A program made the translations under genes and the position numbers. From NCBI GenBank assembly GCA_963662155.1, contig OY759265.1:45207406-45271405 (forward strand): 64,000 bases of DNA, in the 5' to 3' direction. Origin of the DNA: Lamellibrachia columna. Its lineage: Eukaryota; Annelida; Polychaeta; Sabellida; Siboglinidae. Positions 22,872 through 33,828 of the stretch are shown here, in pieces. Each line of letters opens with the position of its first letter. The stretch's first letter is position 1. Below the pieces are notes generated by a model that saw nothing but the letters and a program-made list of their open reading frames with translations, did no database searches and was not told the origin of the DNA.

Positions 22872-25640
22872 CTACTTATAACCCGCCCTCCTGAGATATG
22901 TGTCGACCTTGTTTTTAAACATATTCACGCTGCTAGCAGTTACACAATCTGTAGACAATTTGTTCCATTCATTTATTGTCCTCTGTGAGAACGAGTGCTT
23001 CCTGATGTCCAATCTACATTGATCCTTTACTAATTTTACCTCATGTCCTCTAGTTCTGCTATCCTTCTTGAGTGAGAAAAACATATTTCTATCAATATTT
23101 TCATACCCATTCAGTATCTTAAAAACTTCAATCTGATCTCCTCTTAACCTCCTTGTCTCTAGAGTTGTCAAACCACATTCTTTCAGGCGTTCTTCATAAC
23201 TAAGGTCTCTAAGTTCTGGAATCATTTTAGTTGCTCTCCTTTGTATGCGTTCAAGCGTATCTATATCCTTCTTACGATATGGTCTCCATGCTTGTATACA
23301 GTATTCTAAATGAGGTCTAACTATTGCTTTATAAAGAGGTATAATTAACTTTTTTCCCTTGTATGTTATGTTTCTTCTAATCAATCCAAGAATTTGATTA
23401 CCCTTTGAAGCTGCAATACCACACTGCTCTGAAACTTTCATATCAGCGCTTATTGTAACTGCTAAGTCCTTTTCTTTTACAGTAGTACCCAGAACAGTAT
23501 CTCCCATTTTATAGTTTACATTCAAGTTCCCATGTCCTGTATGTAGGCATTTACATTTCCCAAAATTGAACAGCATCTGCCATTTCTCAGACCATTTCAC
23601 TAATCTGTCTAGATCGTTTTGTAAATGTTGTTTATCACCATCAGTATTAACCTTTCTAAACAGTTTTGTGTCATCCGCAAATTTCAGTACGTTACTTGTT
23701 ATACTGTCGTCCAAGTCATTGATATAATTTAAGAATAATATAGGTCCTAATACTGATCCTTGAGGTACCCCACTCAAAACCGATTTCCAATTTGAAACTT
23801 CTCCATCTACTACAACTCGTTGTCTTCTGTCAGTCAGCCATTGTTCTATCCAGTCAGTTATGCTATCCCCGATACCATGGGCTTTTAATTTAAGTAGTAA
23901 TCTTTGATGTGGCACTTTGTCAAAAGCTTTCTGAAAATCTAAGTAGATAATATCTACTGGCGATCCCACGTCTATCCACTTAGTGATTTCTTCCAAAAAA
24001 CATAACATATTTGTTAAGCATGACCTCGCTTTAAGGAATCCATGTTGAGATTAATTTAATAATTTATGCTTAACGAGGAAGTCCACCATATGGTCTTTAA
24101 TTAACCTTTCTAATAATTTACAAATCACTGACGTTAAACTCACTGGTCTGTAATTCTCTGACTTATTTCTCGAACCCTTTTTAAATAATGGTATGATGTT
24201 TGCTTCTTTCCATTCAAACGGAACAACTCCCTCTTTTAATGACAAGTTGAATACTCTTGCAAGTGGTATACTGATTTGTTCTACTGTTTCCATTAGTAAT
24301 TTTGGAGGAATCCCATCCACTCCCGGTGATTTGTTATCCTTCATTGCCTTTATTTTCTTAGTTACCAATTCTGGAGTTACAACTAACGGACCTAAATAGT
24401 AAGATTTAGCCCCCTGAAATTTAGCATCAGCAACTGGTAATGAACTAATATCTTCTTTGGTAAACACTGAACTGAAGTAACCATTTAGGTCTTCCGCCAT
24501 TAAAAACCCCTTTGATATTATATTTCCAGCACTGTCTTCTAGAGGTCCAACCTTGTCTTGTACGTTTTGTTTACTCCTGACATATGCATAAAAACTCTTG
24601 CTGTTATGTTTTATGTTACATGCTAGTTTTTGCTCATAGCTTCTTTTAGATTGTCTGATTTCAGTTGTAGCTGCATTAAGTGCCTCTTTGTATTTTGCAT
24701 AGTCTTCTTCCTTTCTGGTACGTCTATAAACCCTCCACATAGTTTGTTTTACCATTATTTTTCTAATAGCCTCTTTTGACAAGTGTTTCTTTCTACACCG
24801 TTTTCCTTGTTTTTGGAAGGGAACAAATTTATCGATGATACTCTCAATTTCATATTTTAGAATATTCCAACATTCAATTGCGGTCTTATTCATCAGCATG
24901 TTATTCCAATCTAGCTTTGCTAAGTATTTTCTCATATCTTTGTAGTTACCTTTATGGAAGTTTCTCTTGTACGTTTTCTTATTTTTACTTTCTGATTTTA
25001 CATTGATGTCAAAATGTATTTGATTATGGTCACTGTTACCCAATGGTTCAAGTATTTTTACATTGTCCACTAATTCTTTTTGTGATGACAAAACTATATC
25101 TAATACATTTTCTCCCCTGGTTGGTTCTAGCATGTGCTGAGTAAGAAAGCTATCCTGGATTAAAAATAGAAATTGTTGGTCCTCACTCCCTGTGCTCTCT
25201 AGAGAATTCCATTGTATGTGTCCATGGTTAAAATCTCCCATTATGATACATTCCCCTTTACTAACTTCCTTTATAGCGTTTTTTATTTTTGTGTTGTCCT
25301 CTTCGTTTATGTTTGGACTTCGGTAAACTAATCCAATAGTTAATTTTTTATTTCTTGAAACAATTTTGCACCAAACAGCTTCATCGCAATCTGCTTCCCT
25401 TTCTAGTTTTATTTCATAAGCCTGAATAGATTCTTTAACATATAAAATAACTCCCCCGCCCCTTCTTCCTATTCGATCTTTCCTAAACATTACATATCCT
25501 GTCAGTCCTAATTCAGCATCTGTTATATCTATGTTGGCCCATGATTCAGTTATACCAATTATGTGAGGGTCAATATCTTCTACCATAATGTTTAATTCGT
25601 TTTTCTTATTTACTATGCTCCTTGCATTTAACATATGCAT
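22872..25640 (-). pseudogene. CR1 ORF2: endonuclease and reverse transcriptase, one nonsense codon
   Basis: 923 codons in a single frame from ATG at 25640, interrupted by one TAA (24051-24053, codon 530). Residues 1-210 form an apurinic-type endonuclease: LNARSIVNKK, then ITESW, YRSPN, GDFN and SDH. The RT starts before residue 420 (KSPGVDGIPPKLL), continues with NYRPVSLTSVICKLLE, and after the stop has DFQKAFDKVPH, GVPQGSVLGP and FADDTKL, followed by a CR1-type C-terminus with RRATKMIPELRDLSYEERL. No frameshift is seen. Functional apart from the nonsense codon, as far as motifs show. Confidence 0.9.
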
Positions 25641-25746
25641 CTATAACCTTTTTCAGAGATGTTTTTCGGATGATTTGATATTGGTTTATCTGTGCTAGTG
25701 GCCTCTTGTTCTGCTTGAGACACCTCTAGGTAACCCCCCTGCACTT

Positions 25747-26836
25747 CTAGTTTAAAGAATGTTTACTTCCAAAAATATTTGTCATTGTACCCAAGTCACT
25801 ATCTACTGCTGCTGAAAGTTTGTCCGCGAATACTGCCGCCCCCTTTCCACTTAAATGAAGCCCATCTTTCATGTACATATCAGCCCTCCCAACAAAACTT
25901 CCCCATAAATCCACAAATCCAACTTCCTCTTCCCTACATAGCTTCTGGACTAACATGTTAATTGCCATCCCCCGACAATTTCGATATTTGTGACCCCTCC
26001 TGCTCATTACAGGTAAAATCCCTGACAGTATTACCTGCTCAACCCGTGTCTGTTTTAGTGTTCTGACCAACTGCCTATATTTCCTAACTATGGCAGTTGT
26101 ACTCTACGTTATTTGTCCCTACGTGTACTAAAACAGATCCACCCTTACCCGAGCTTACGATGTTTTTTACCCTCTCAGTTATCGCCTCTATTTTGGCTCC
26201 AGGCAAGCAGACCACCACATCATCTCCCTTGTTTAAGACTCTGTCGGTGTTCCTAACTATCGAATCCCCCACAAACACCCTCGCTCTCTTCCTCACCCCC
26301 TCTAACACTGCTGCAGAATAACTCTTCCGTTCGATCCCCTCCATCACATTCTGTCCTGACCACTTCCCTCATGTCTCCTTCCCTCCTGTCTCCCCCACTT
26401 CCCACTCCTTTGCTCTTGTCTCTCCCACTCCCCTCTCCTTCACTCCGGTTGTTTTCCCTCCCGTCTCGCCCACTCCCTTCTCCTTCCCTCCTGTCTCCCC
26501 TACTCCCCTCTCCTTCACTCCGGTTGTCTTCCCTCCCGTTCCTTTCCTTCCCGTCTCCTTACGTCCTGTCTCCCTACGACCTGTCACCTTCCCTCCTCTC
26601 AGCTTCCTCCCAGGCTGCGGTGAGCTCTCCCTAGCATCTCTTGTGACTTTCCCCACTTTATCATCTACTGTTCCCCCACGGGAACTACTGGCACAACCCC
26701 CTGTTCCCTTCCCACAATTGCCACAACGAGCAGCCTCAGCTCTTCCAACTCCACCTCTAGTTCCTTCATCTTCGTACATCCCCTACACTCAAAACTAAAA
26801 CTATCTGCCTGGACCTCAGCCCAGGACTTCTCGCAC
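25747..26836 (-). pseudogene. CR1 ORF1: PHD-like and SGNH-esterase protein, broken
   Basis: Minus strand. 26836-26760 carries the end of a PHD-like Cys motif (CEKSWAEV, then ECRGC). 26640-26370 is a Gly/Thr/Lys/Glu-rich repeat (GGKETG-type). 26347-25747 holds an SGNH hydrolase: block I VFVGDSIVR, block III VGTNN and block V DGLHLS. This esterase is the known ORF1 domain of CR1-like LINEs. A stop lies near 26369, and an 8-bp deletion near 26095, seen by comparison with the copy at 20890-20910, shifts the frame inside the esterase. Confidence 0.82.
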
Positions 26837-27088
26837 GAATGGAAATTTCCAGAATCTTCTAGAAGCTAGCACGTGCATCCGGTTACGCAAGGATGCGACA
26901 CTGCATCAATGTGAACACAGCAGTTGTTCAAGCCATAACATCAACAACTGTTTTAGCCTTCCAGCGAAACAATTGCACTGACCTATCCTGTAAAAAACAA
27001 TGAATTCGCTATAAACCACCAAATTGATTGAAGGCCACTTGTGGCGGTGACTCTTCGCTGATAAACATAAACATGTATCAGACGACGT
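26837..27088. other. Right flank of CR1 and left flank of BEL
   Basis: 26837-26960 matches 18478-18595 (gaatggaaatttccagaatc onward), the continuation of the CR1 empty site. 27025-27088 matches 14467-14520, the lengsin intron. The BEL target duplication gacgt is at 27084-27088. Confidence 0.7.
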
Positions 27089-27344
27089 TAATTCGGCGAT
27101 GCACACTGTTTCGTTTCCGTACAGGTTTTATTGGCGATAACCCGCAACAAAATACATCTGTCGAAATTTAGTGCGTGAAACAGTGGCTAAATTAGAATAC
27201 GTGATACGGCGAACAGGCGCGCAGGCGAGCAGGCGATACGGCGACTGGCGAATAATGACGCGTGGTCACTGAGGCGTGTCACTAACGAGGTCAAGTCCCT
27301 AGCGGCTAAAACGTGTACAATAAACTGGGTAAACTGCCGAAACA
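27089..27344 (-). repeat. BEL/Pao 3' LTR
   Basis: 256 bp, reading TGTTTCGG...GAATTA on the element strand. Identical to 32168-32423 except at 27223. Confidence 0.95.
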
Positions 27345-27425
27345 CTCCCGCCTAGCTAATTGGAAAAAAAAAAGGAAAATATAAAACATTAGCGGTAAAC
27401 AGAGCAGTTTGCAATATGATAACGT

Positions 27426-30400
27426 TCATTTTCTTCGTAAGCCGTTGCTCAATTCGTCGTCGGTGGCGATCAGGCACATCTTGTGAATAGGCCGATCATA
27501 GAGCCTTGCGTTGGCTGTTCGCACGGTAGCCTTCCGTACTAGGCCATCATCACCGGGCTGGACAGCAGTGACGACGGCACGTTCCCACAGAGCGCGTGGG
27601 GCGGCCGCGCCCTTCATCCCGGGCTCCAGTAGAAGCACCAAGTCGCCGACTTGCAGGTTCTGCCGCGAGTGAAACCACTTCGAGCGAGCGATGAGATGCG
27701 GCGGCATGTATCTCATCCACGTCTCCCAGAACAACTGGACACGCTGATGTAGAGCTTTCACAACGTCTCGCGGATGTGGACGGTCCTCGACAACGGGCTG
27801 CGGCACCGTTGGCTGGTCGAAGGGGTGAAGAATGTCGTTGCCGGTGACCGCAGGTGACCCGACAGGATCAGGTCCGTCGGGAAACAGCGGTCTCGAGTTG
27901 ATGACGTACATCACCTCCGAGAGGAAGGTCTGCCATTCCTCGAAGGTGAATCGGCGCTTGAGGTAGTTGACGGCAGCATCGAGTCCTCGGCGGCAGCTAC
28001 GTATGAGGGACTCGACGACACCGTTCATGTGGCTCGCCTTCGGCACGTTGAACTGCCACTCGAAGTGTGTTCGTTCGGCAGCGAGTTCTCGCTTGAGACG
28101 CGAAACGTCCCACGAGTCGATCGCATCACGGAGCGGTCGCTGCGCCCCCTGGAAGTTCTTGCCTCGATCACTGAAGACTGTCGTCGGGTGTACACCTCGG
28201 CGTGAGACAAATCGACGCCACGCGAGTAGGAATGATTCAGTGGATGCGCTGCTGGTTAGCTCCAGGTGGACGACTCGTGTGGTAGTACACGTCACGATCA
28301 TCACAGATGATTCTGTCGTAACGTTTCTGCTGACTTTTGTCTGTAGCGGTCCGAAAAAGTCAACGGCCACAGCGGCGAACGGTGGCGTACAGGGGTTTCC
28401 TCGGAAGGTAGGTAAGATGCCCATCTGTTGTTGTAGCATGGACTCCCGCCTGGTGCGACAGTACAGACATTTACTCGCCACAGACTTCAGCAGTTCTTTC
28501 CCATTGCCGATGTGGATTCCTTCCTTGGCGATGTTTGCGAGCACCACTCGGTACCCCTGGTGTAGATATCGTATGTGTTTTCGGCGAGCGTAGAGTTCGA
28601 CGAGTGGACTGTTTCCTGGTAGGATGATCGGGTGGCACACATCAGGATGCAGAGGCAACTGTCCGATGCGTCCCTCGGCGCGGACAATGCCCTTGGCGTC
28701 GAGCACTGGAGCGATGCTGGCGAATGTTGAGCGACACGCGGCAAAGTCTTCTCGGAACTCCGACTGGCAGAGGAAGAAAAGCGCTTGCTGAGCGTCCTTC
28801 AGTTCTTCTGCTCCAATCGTTCTGGTATCGGCGAGGTTAACTCTCGGTTGCAGTATTCGTCTCCAGCGCGCAACGTGGCGGGTAAGGCGGTCCCATTCGC
28901 TGACTTGAGCGACGAGTCGATCTGCAATGGTCATGTCGGCGATGCATACATCATTGGCGCGAACATGATGTATACGGCGGTGACGTGACGTGCGAGCTTT
29001 CTCGTTGCGACCTTCGATTCGTGTGGCGGCTTCAATCTCAGAGTCTTGTTCGCATGTAGACTCTTGCGGCCACGTGTCTTCATGTTGACGTAAGAAGAGC
29101 GGTCCCTCATGCCAGTACTGGAGTTCACGTACTGAGAGAGGCTTCGTGAGCGCGTCGGCGGCGTTCATGTTGGACGGGACGTAGCGAAACTCGTCCATGA
29201 AGCGCGGGTGTGTGTCCTGTATCTCTTGAATACGGGCAGACACGAACGGTTTGAAGTTGGCGGAGGCAGAGCGAACCCACTTCAGGACGGTTTGCGAATC
29301 GACCCAGAAGTCTCTTGCTCTGATGGCATCTTCTGCAGGGGCGGTTGAGTGGCTGATGTCATCCATGTACATCTCGTTGTCGACGATGTAGCTTCCAATC
29401 GGTTCCGATTGACGACCGATTTCAGCAAGGATTCTGACGGAGTTGATGGCGATGTCCGGTGCGGGTCGTTCCCCGAACGGTAGACGTATCCACTGGAATG
29501 CGATTGGCGGTGAGCACTCATCTCCAAATCGCCAAACGAACCGGTGAAAGATCTGGTCCGGTTCGGCAACTTCGATCTGGTTAAACATCTTCTTCACGTC
29601 TCCCACGAGTGCGACTCGATCGCGACGCCAAGCGAGAAGACATGAGATGAGTGAGTTGAGCAGGTCGGGGCCTTTGTGAAAGCCGTCGTTGAGTGAAACG
29701 CCCTTGAACAGTGCGGCGGCGTTCCAGACGATGCGGGTCTTCGTGGTGGACTTGTCTTCTCGATAGACGGCGTGATGCTCCAGATACCAACCACGCCCGT
29801 CGTGAGTCTCTTCAATCGTGAGTGGACGTACAAATCCCTGCGTGATGAGATTTCTGATTTCGGCGTTGTATGCTTCAAGACGACCATTTCGTCTCAAGGA
29901 GTTCTCTTGTTGATACATTCTGGCAACTGTCTTCTCCTTGTTGAAAGGGAGAGCCTCAGGGTATCCATCACGCCAAGGCATGAAGACTTTGATTCTTCCT
30001 TCCTTTGTGATGGAAGTAGTTGTCTTGGCGTGTAGTAAAAACTTCGATTCAGCTAGTTCCTTGTCACTGCAGATGCAGGCGGTCGTCGGCTTGACCCCCG
30101 CTACGTCGGAGTAGAACAGCTTCTTGATGTCATCTTCGATGAGTCGCTGCACGTGGTGAACTGCAGATCTAGCGACGGCTCTTGGGGGCTGTATCTGACC
30201 ACCATAGAGCACCCAGCCCAACCGTGTGCAGGCTGCACTCGGTAGTTGCGCTTCGTTCGTAGGTGAGGAGATCGTGTGAAGTGTTGAGATCAGGTAGGCC
30301 TGGTCGTATCCTACCAGCAGGTCAATTTTCTCTTTCGCCAATGGAACGCAATCTCGCGCCGGTTGAAGGTACTCGTACTGTTGAAACAGGCTGCTGTCGA

Positions 30401-32129
30401 TCGCGGGCGCGTCGTGTGCTGGCACCTTGATTCCCATGGCGTTGATGTCGTAGGCGATGCTCGCGTCTCTTTGCACCGGTCGCACGCGAAGCACGTATCT
30501 CGCACTCTTCTCAGATCTGACTCCACCCCCTGCCACACCGTAACGGAAGACTTGATCATCGCCGGTGATGCCAAGTCGCTTTGCCAGTGAATGTCTCACG
30601 AGGGTGGTGTCGCTTCCGGTGTCGAGAAAAGCGACTATCTTGTGCCACGCTCCAGTCGAGTCACGAACCTCCACGTAGGTTGACGGCGAGAACCGGCCTT
30701 GATTCCCGTGCAGGTGACCAAGGAAGGTTGGCGTTGACGTTGCGGCGCCTTGCTGTGGCGTAAAACTGGCGGATGCAGGGTTCATCTGTGACGTAGGTGG
30801 CGAGGCACGACGTGTCGTTGACGTTGGCGCTGACAACTGGCGATTCGGTTGACAGTTGAGTAGTCTGTGATGTCGATCACCGCATTCGATGCATCGCTTC
30901 GGCCGTGTACAGTCGCTACTTCGGTGACGACCGTAACAGCTGAAGCAGCGTCCGTCGGTTCTGATGACATCGCGGCGTTGTGCAGGTTGCATCGCTTGAA
31001 ACGCCTGGCAGTCGATAAACTTGTGGTGAACTCCGCAGCCCAAGATACACGGATCGGTAAATGACGTTCCGGTTCCGTTGACGTGATGGAGTGACGATTT
31101 CTTCTCAGTCCTGGTCGATTTGGCTGGCATCAATCGTTCACGCGCCTCTGTTTCTGCTCGTAGAAATTCGACGATTCTGTTGACTGAGAGTTGTTCTGCG
31201 GGGTGGTTCTGTCGCATCCAGCGTTCACACTCGTAGTAAAGTTCTGGCTCCAGCTTGCTGCTTACGATGCGTACCACTGTGGGCGAGTCGAGTTCGCTCT
31301 CATTGCCGATTTCCGTGATTCGTCGCGCAAAGTCGGTCAATCGATCCAATACGGCTCTCATCTCTGATGCTGTATTCTGTCTGATCGGTCGAATGCCGTC
31401 CATGTCAGCGATGATTTCTTGGACTACAGCTGCCTTCGGTATCTTCTCTTCTAGCCGGCACCATACTCCGTTAGGGCCGCTCATAGCAGTGCAGCTGTCG
31501 ATAGAGGCGGTCACTCGAGACGGCAGAACTGAGGCGTGCAGTATGTACATCAGCTTGTCTGCCTCCTTGCTGATACCAGCGGAGTTGAAGTATTGTTCTA
31601 GCTGCAATCGCCACGAGTAGAAATTCTTGTTTTGGCCATCCCATCTTGGCGGATGCATTCTTGTCGTGCGGATTGATGCGCTTTCTCTCGGGGTGACTAG
31701 CTTGTCGGTGATGATGCTCAGTGCTTCGAGCGTCTTGGCGAGAACGTCGGCGTTGGCGTTGGCGTCGGCGGGCTGCGTATCGTGCGTCCACCCTGTCTGC
31801 AGCTTGTCGATCTCTATTTCTCTAGCGGTGACTTCTTCAACGTTACTCTCAACATCGACGAAGCGAGCCGTTGGACGTGAGACGCCTTCTTCGTCGTCTT
31901 CTCTTGCGATGTCATTCTCCAGCAAGACGGTCTCCATCTGCAAGTTGATGTTATTGAGTTCTTCAAGCAAGAGTCGTGCGCGGCGTCGAGCATCATCTAC
32001 AGTGTCGGCCTGTACGTCAGCTCCTTGGCCGACAACTGCGCGCAGTCTGTTGACGCACCTCGTCAGCAGACTCTTTTTGATCGTGCGCGTCTTCTTTAGG
32101 ACTTCGTAGGCCCGAACTACTTCTTCCAT
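27426..32129 (-). CDS. BEL/Pao gag-pol polyprotein with internal RNase H-region deletion
   Basis: One uninterrupted frame of 1567 codons from ATG 32129. The frame is open up to 32183, inside the LTR, but the start at 32129 (MEEVVRAYEVLKK) is the likelier one. Domains: coiled gag N-terminus; retrotransposon gag domain around residues 180-350 (WDGQNKNFYSWRLQLEQYF); zinc knuckles CFSCYGRHRSSDC and CIECGDRHHRLLNC; aspartic protease DTGS at residue 503; RT with YMDD at 921-924; integrase H2C2 zinc motif from 1185; integrase D1257, then SDRG and NGVVES of the D,D,E core; and a C-terminal DUF5641-like domain. Between residue 924 and FWVDSQTVLKW (941-951) only about 17 residues remain where BEL/Pao proteins have several hundred (RT thumb, connection, first part of RNase H). 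This is an in-frame deletion. Confidence 0.92.
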   Translation of the reverse strand: MEEVVRAYEVLKKTRTIKKSLLTRCVNRLRAVVGQGADVQADTVDDARRRARLLLEELNNINLQMETVLLENDIAREDDEEGVSRPTARFVDVESNVEEVTAREIEIDKLQTGWTHDTQPADANANADVLAKTLEALSIITDKLVTPRESASIRTTRMHPPRWDGQNKNFYSWRLQLEQYFNSAGISKEADKLMYILHASVLPSRVTASIDSCTAMSGPNGVWCRLEEKIPKAAVVQEIIADMDGIRPIRQNTASEMRAVLDRLTDFARRITEIGNESELDSPTVVRIVSSKLEPELYYECERWMRQNHPAEQLSVNRIVEFLRAETEARERLMPAKSTRTEKKSSLHHVNGTGTSFTDPCILGCGVHHKFIDCQAFQAMQPAQRRDVIRTDGRCFSCYGRHRSSDCTRPKRCIECGDRHHRLLNCQPNRQLSAPTSTTRRASPPTSQMNPASASFTPQQGAATSTPTFLGHLHGNQGRFSPSTYVEVRDSTGAWHKIVAFLDTGSDTTLVRHSLAKRLGITGDDQVFRYGVAGGGVRSEKSARYVLRVRPVQRDASIAYDINAMGIKVPAHDAPAIDSSLFQQYEYLQPARDCVPLAKEKIDLLVGYDQAYLISTLHTISSPTNEAQLPSAACTRLGWVLYGGQIQPPRAVARSAVHHVQRLIEDDIKKLFYSDVAGVKPTTACICSDKELAESKFLLHAKTTTSITKEGRIKVFMPWRDGYPEALPFNKEKTVARMYQQENSLRRNGRLEAYNAEIRNLITQGFVRPLTIEETHDGRGWYLEHHAVYREDKSTTKTRIVWNAAALFKGVSLNDGFHKGPDLLNSLISCLLAWRRDRVALVGDVKKMFNQIEVAEPDQIFHRFVWRFGDECSPPIAFQWIRLPFGERPAPDIAINSVRILAEIGRQSEPIGSYIVDNEMYMDDISHSTAPAEDAIRARDFWVDSQTVLKWVRSASANFKPFVSARIQEIQDTHPRFMDEFRYVPSNMNAADALTKPLSVRELQYWHEGPLFLRQHEDTWPQESTCEQDSEIEAATRIEGRNEKARTSRHRRIHHVRANDVCIADMTIADRLVAQVSEWDRLTRHVARWRRILQPRVNLADTRTIGAEELKDAQQALFFLCQSEFREDFAACRSTFASIAPVLDAKGIVRAEGRIGQLPLHPDVCHPIILPGNSPLVELYARRKHIRYLHQGYRVVLANIAKEGIHIGNGKELLKSVASKCLYCRTRRESMLQQQMGILPTFRGNPCTPPFAAVAVDFFGPLQTKVSRNVTTESSVMIVTCTTTRVVHLELTSSASTESFLLAWRRFVSRRGVHPTTVFSDRGKNFQGAQRPLRDAIDSWDVSRLKRELAAERTHFEWQFNVPKASHMNGVVESLIRSCRRGLDAAVNYLKRRFTFEEWQTFLSEVMYVINSRPLFPDGPDPVGSPAVTGNDILHPFDQPTVPQPVVEDRPHPRDVVKALHQRVQLFWETWMRYMPPHLIARSKWFHSRQNLQVGDLVLLLEPGMKGAAAPRALWERAVVTAVQPGDDGLVRKATVRTANARLYDRPIHKMCLIATDDELSNGLRRK

Positions 32130-32167
32130 GGCGTAGTGCACTTTCAGTAGGCTACATAAATTTCGAC

Positions 32168-32423
32168 TAATTCGGCGATGCACACTGTTTCGTTTCCGTA
32201 CAGGTTTTATTGGCGATAACCCGCAACAAAATACATCTGTCGAAATTTAGTGCGTGAAACAGTGGCTAAATTAGAATACGTGATACGGCGAACAGGCGCG
32301 CGGGCGAGCAGGCGATACGGCGACTGGCGAATAATGACGCGTGGTCACTGAGGCGTGTCACTAACGAGGTCAAGTCCCTAGCGGCTAAAACGTGTACAAT
32401 AAACTGGGTAAACTGCCGAAACA
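32168..32423 (-). repeat. BEL/Pao 5' LTR
   Basis: 256 bp, partner of 27089-27344, followed by target duplication gacgt at 32424-32428. Confidence 0.95.
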
Positions 32424-33366
32424 GACGTTATTCTAGCAAGAACGATCGCCATGACACTGACTATGCCTAAACAATTAAGATAATTTGGTCATATTAATTA
32501 TACGAAACCCCAGCTAGCTCTGTGTCAGTTAATCACTGAAAATCGTTGTACATTCCCTTGATTGTAAGACATTAAATTGTCCGACTTACATGAACATGTG
32601 GGGCACAAATATCATCAAGTGCCCAATTTTTGTCAACCTTTCTTCCCCTGCTCGTCAAATTATGAACGAGAAGAGCTGTACACACGAACGTCAATACGGA
32701 CAGATGTTTATAAATCGCAGGGTGATGCCGAACAATCAGTTACAAATACCTGCTCGGCGCATCCAACAAAACTGTGTGCGTGCGTGCGTGAGTGCGTGCG
32801 TGAATTCTCACTGGTTTTTAATGTAACGAGTAACTAAAATCGTGTTTATGGCCCTATCAGCTTGACATAAATGGTTGACCCTTTAACAAAACGGTTGTCA
32901 TAAAGAACACAATACGTGCGGTGCATTCTCGGTCTATTCACGAGATAGCAATTAAATTAGGATGCCGTGTCTAATCAATGACTGTAAGTAGCTTTTCTGC
33001 AGCTAGTTGTTTTCTACAGGCCGCCTTTCCACAAGTTGTAATTTTGAATATGGTAGTTATCATTGTTTGCTGCCGAGGTTGTGTAATAATACACTGCTAC
33101 ATGCTGCTACATAAAGACAACTTTGGTAACACTATACGCAGTTAGATCACTAAAATACCGTGATGCGCTAACATAAGGTACGCACTCAAGGACCTTGATC
33201 ATGGTTTGTGCTTGATGTGTACCCTGGGACGTGGTCCTCCTGTTATGTACGTGGTACGCACTCTTAAGCCTTCATCGTGGTTTATACTCAAACTGTGATA
33301 CGCATTCGTGGAATGTGTTCATTGTTTGTTTCTGGTATACACTATACACCATGTATCCAGCTGCTT
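32424..33366 (+). other. Intron-like DNA of lengsin copy B
   Basis: Continues the homology to 14520-15370 (for example ttgtacattcccttgattgt and ggggcacaaatatcatcaag), including a GTGC-type microsatellite at 32776-32803. No acceptor is retained ahead of the copy B coding remnant. Confidence 0.7.
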
Positions 33367-33676
33367 CCGAGCTACGTGGCTCGGAAGAAGCTGGAGCGCA
33401 TGCGTGACCATGGCTACACTCTCACTTCCGGCTGGGAGTTTGAATTGATGTTGATGGACGGCGAGGACAAAGAGCCAGTTTTCAAAGGTCATTTAAAACT
33501 CACAGTTATGAGCCTTTGAACTCGATTCGTTCCTGGCCGGTAGTGGAGTGGATATCGAGTCGTATTGGTGGTGGCGGACATGGCCTTCAAAGAGGCGGTC
33601 TAGAAAATATGTGTTCAGAATAACCAAACGGCGATATTCACGTCGAAGCCGTTGCCTGATTTATGTGGCAAAGGAC
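33367..33676 (+). pseudogene. Lengsin-like pseudogene B, left part
   Basis: Matches exon 2 from the YVARKKLERMRDHGYTLTSG stretch to the codons just before the NGLHHNHS motif. It begins about 190 bp into the exon, has a deletion after TTCAAAGGTCAT that shifts the frame, lacks the ELGDGQFE metal motif region, and contains in-frame stops. It ends exactly at the gypsy insertion (33677); the exon resumes at 36813. Confidence 0.92.
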
Positions 33677-33828
33677 TGTAACGAAATAATGCCTACTCCC
33701 GGCTATCACAAATGCTGTATGCTCCCCTGCTGTTATGGCCTTGGTGTCATTGACTGTCCGTCGTTCTAGCTTGCAACGATTAAAATGTGTGGTTATCATA
33801 TACAACTTGTCGTGTATCTAACGTCACA
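33677..33828 (+). repeat. Gypsy 5' LTR (copy B insertion)
   Basis: About 152 bp, starting TGTAACG and ending near acgtcaca, followed by tgg as for a primer binding site. Clearly homologous to 36668-36812 but with many differences and indels. Confidence 0.8.

Larger units (their letters stand above)
22780..26836 (-). mobile_element. CR1-type LINE, nearly full length, 5'-truncated
   Basis: Minus-strand element with ORF1 (esterase) and ORF2 (endonuclease plus RT). The 3' end at 22780 (aagatttaacaagattt) matches the 3' ends at 20494 and 49666. The 5' end stops at 26836, inside the PHD-like part of ORF1, a typical LINE 5' truncation. Flanks ccattagaac (left) and gaatggaaatttcc (right) are continuous in the paralogous site at 18471-18495 (cccttagaacgaatggaaat), which fixes both ends to within a couple of bases. 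Confidence 0.88.
27089..32423 (-). mobile_element. BEL/Pao LTR retrotransposon, recent insertion
   Basis: A complete LTR-to-LTR element of 5335 bp on the minus strand: two 256-bp LTRs, one long gag-pol frame, and a purine-rich tract (ggcgggag) beside the 3' LTR. Flanking gacgt at 27084-27088 and 32424-32428 is a 5-bp target duplication. The LTRs differ at a single base (A at 27223), so insertion was recent. No canonical tRNA primer site beginning TGG is seen next to the 5' LTR. The insertion splits intron-like DNA of lengsin copy B. The pol lacks most of RNase H (see the CDS), so autonomy is doubtful. Confidence 0.95.

Noticed and set aside
27967..28593. 208-codon plus-strand frame within the BEL element
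   Set aside because: Antisense of the integrase coding region; it has no independent features.
32130..32183. Alternative BEL polyprotein start within the LTR
   Set aside because: The frame is open, but the extra 18 residues are LTR-derived; the internal ATG at 32129 is the more plausible start.
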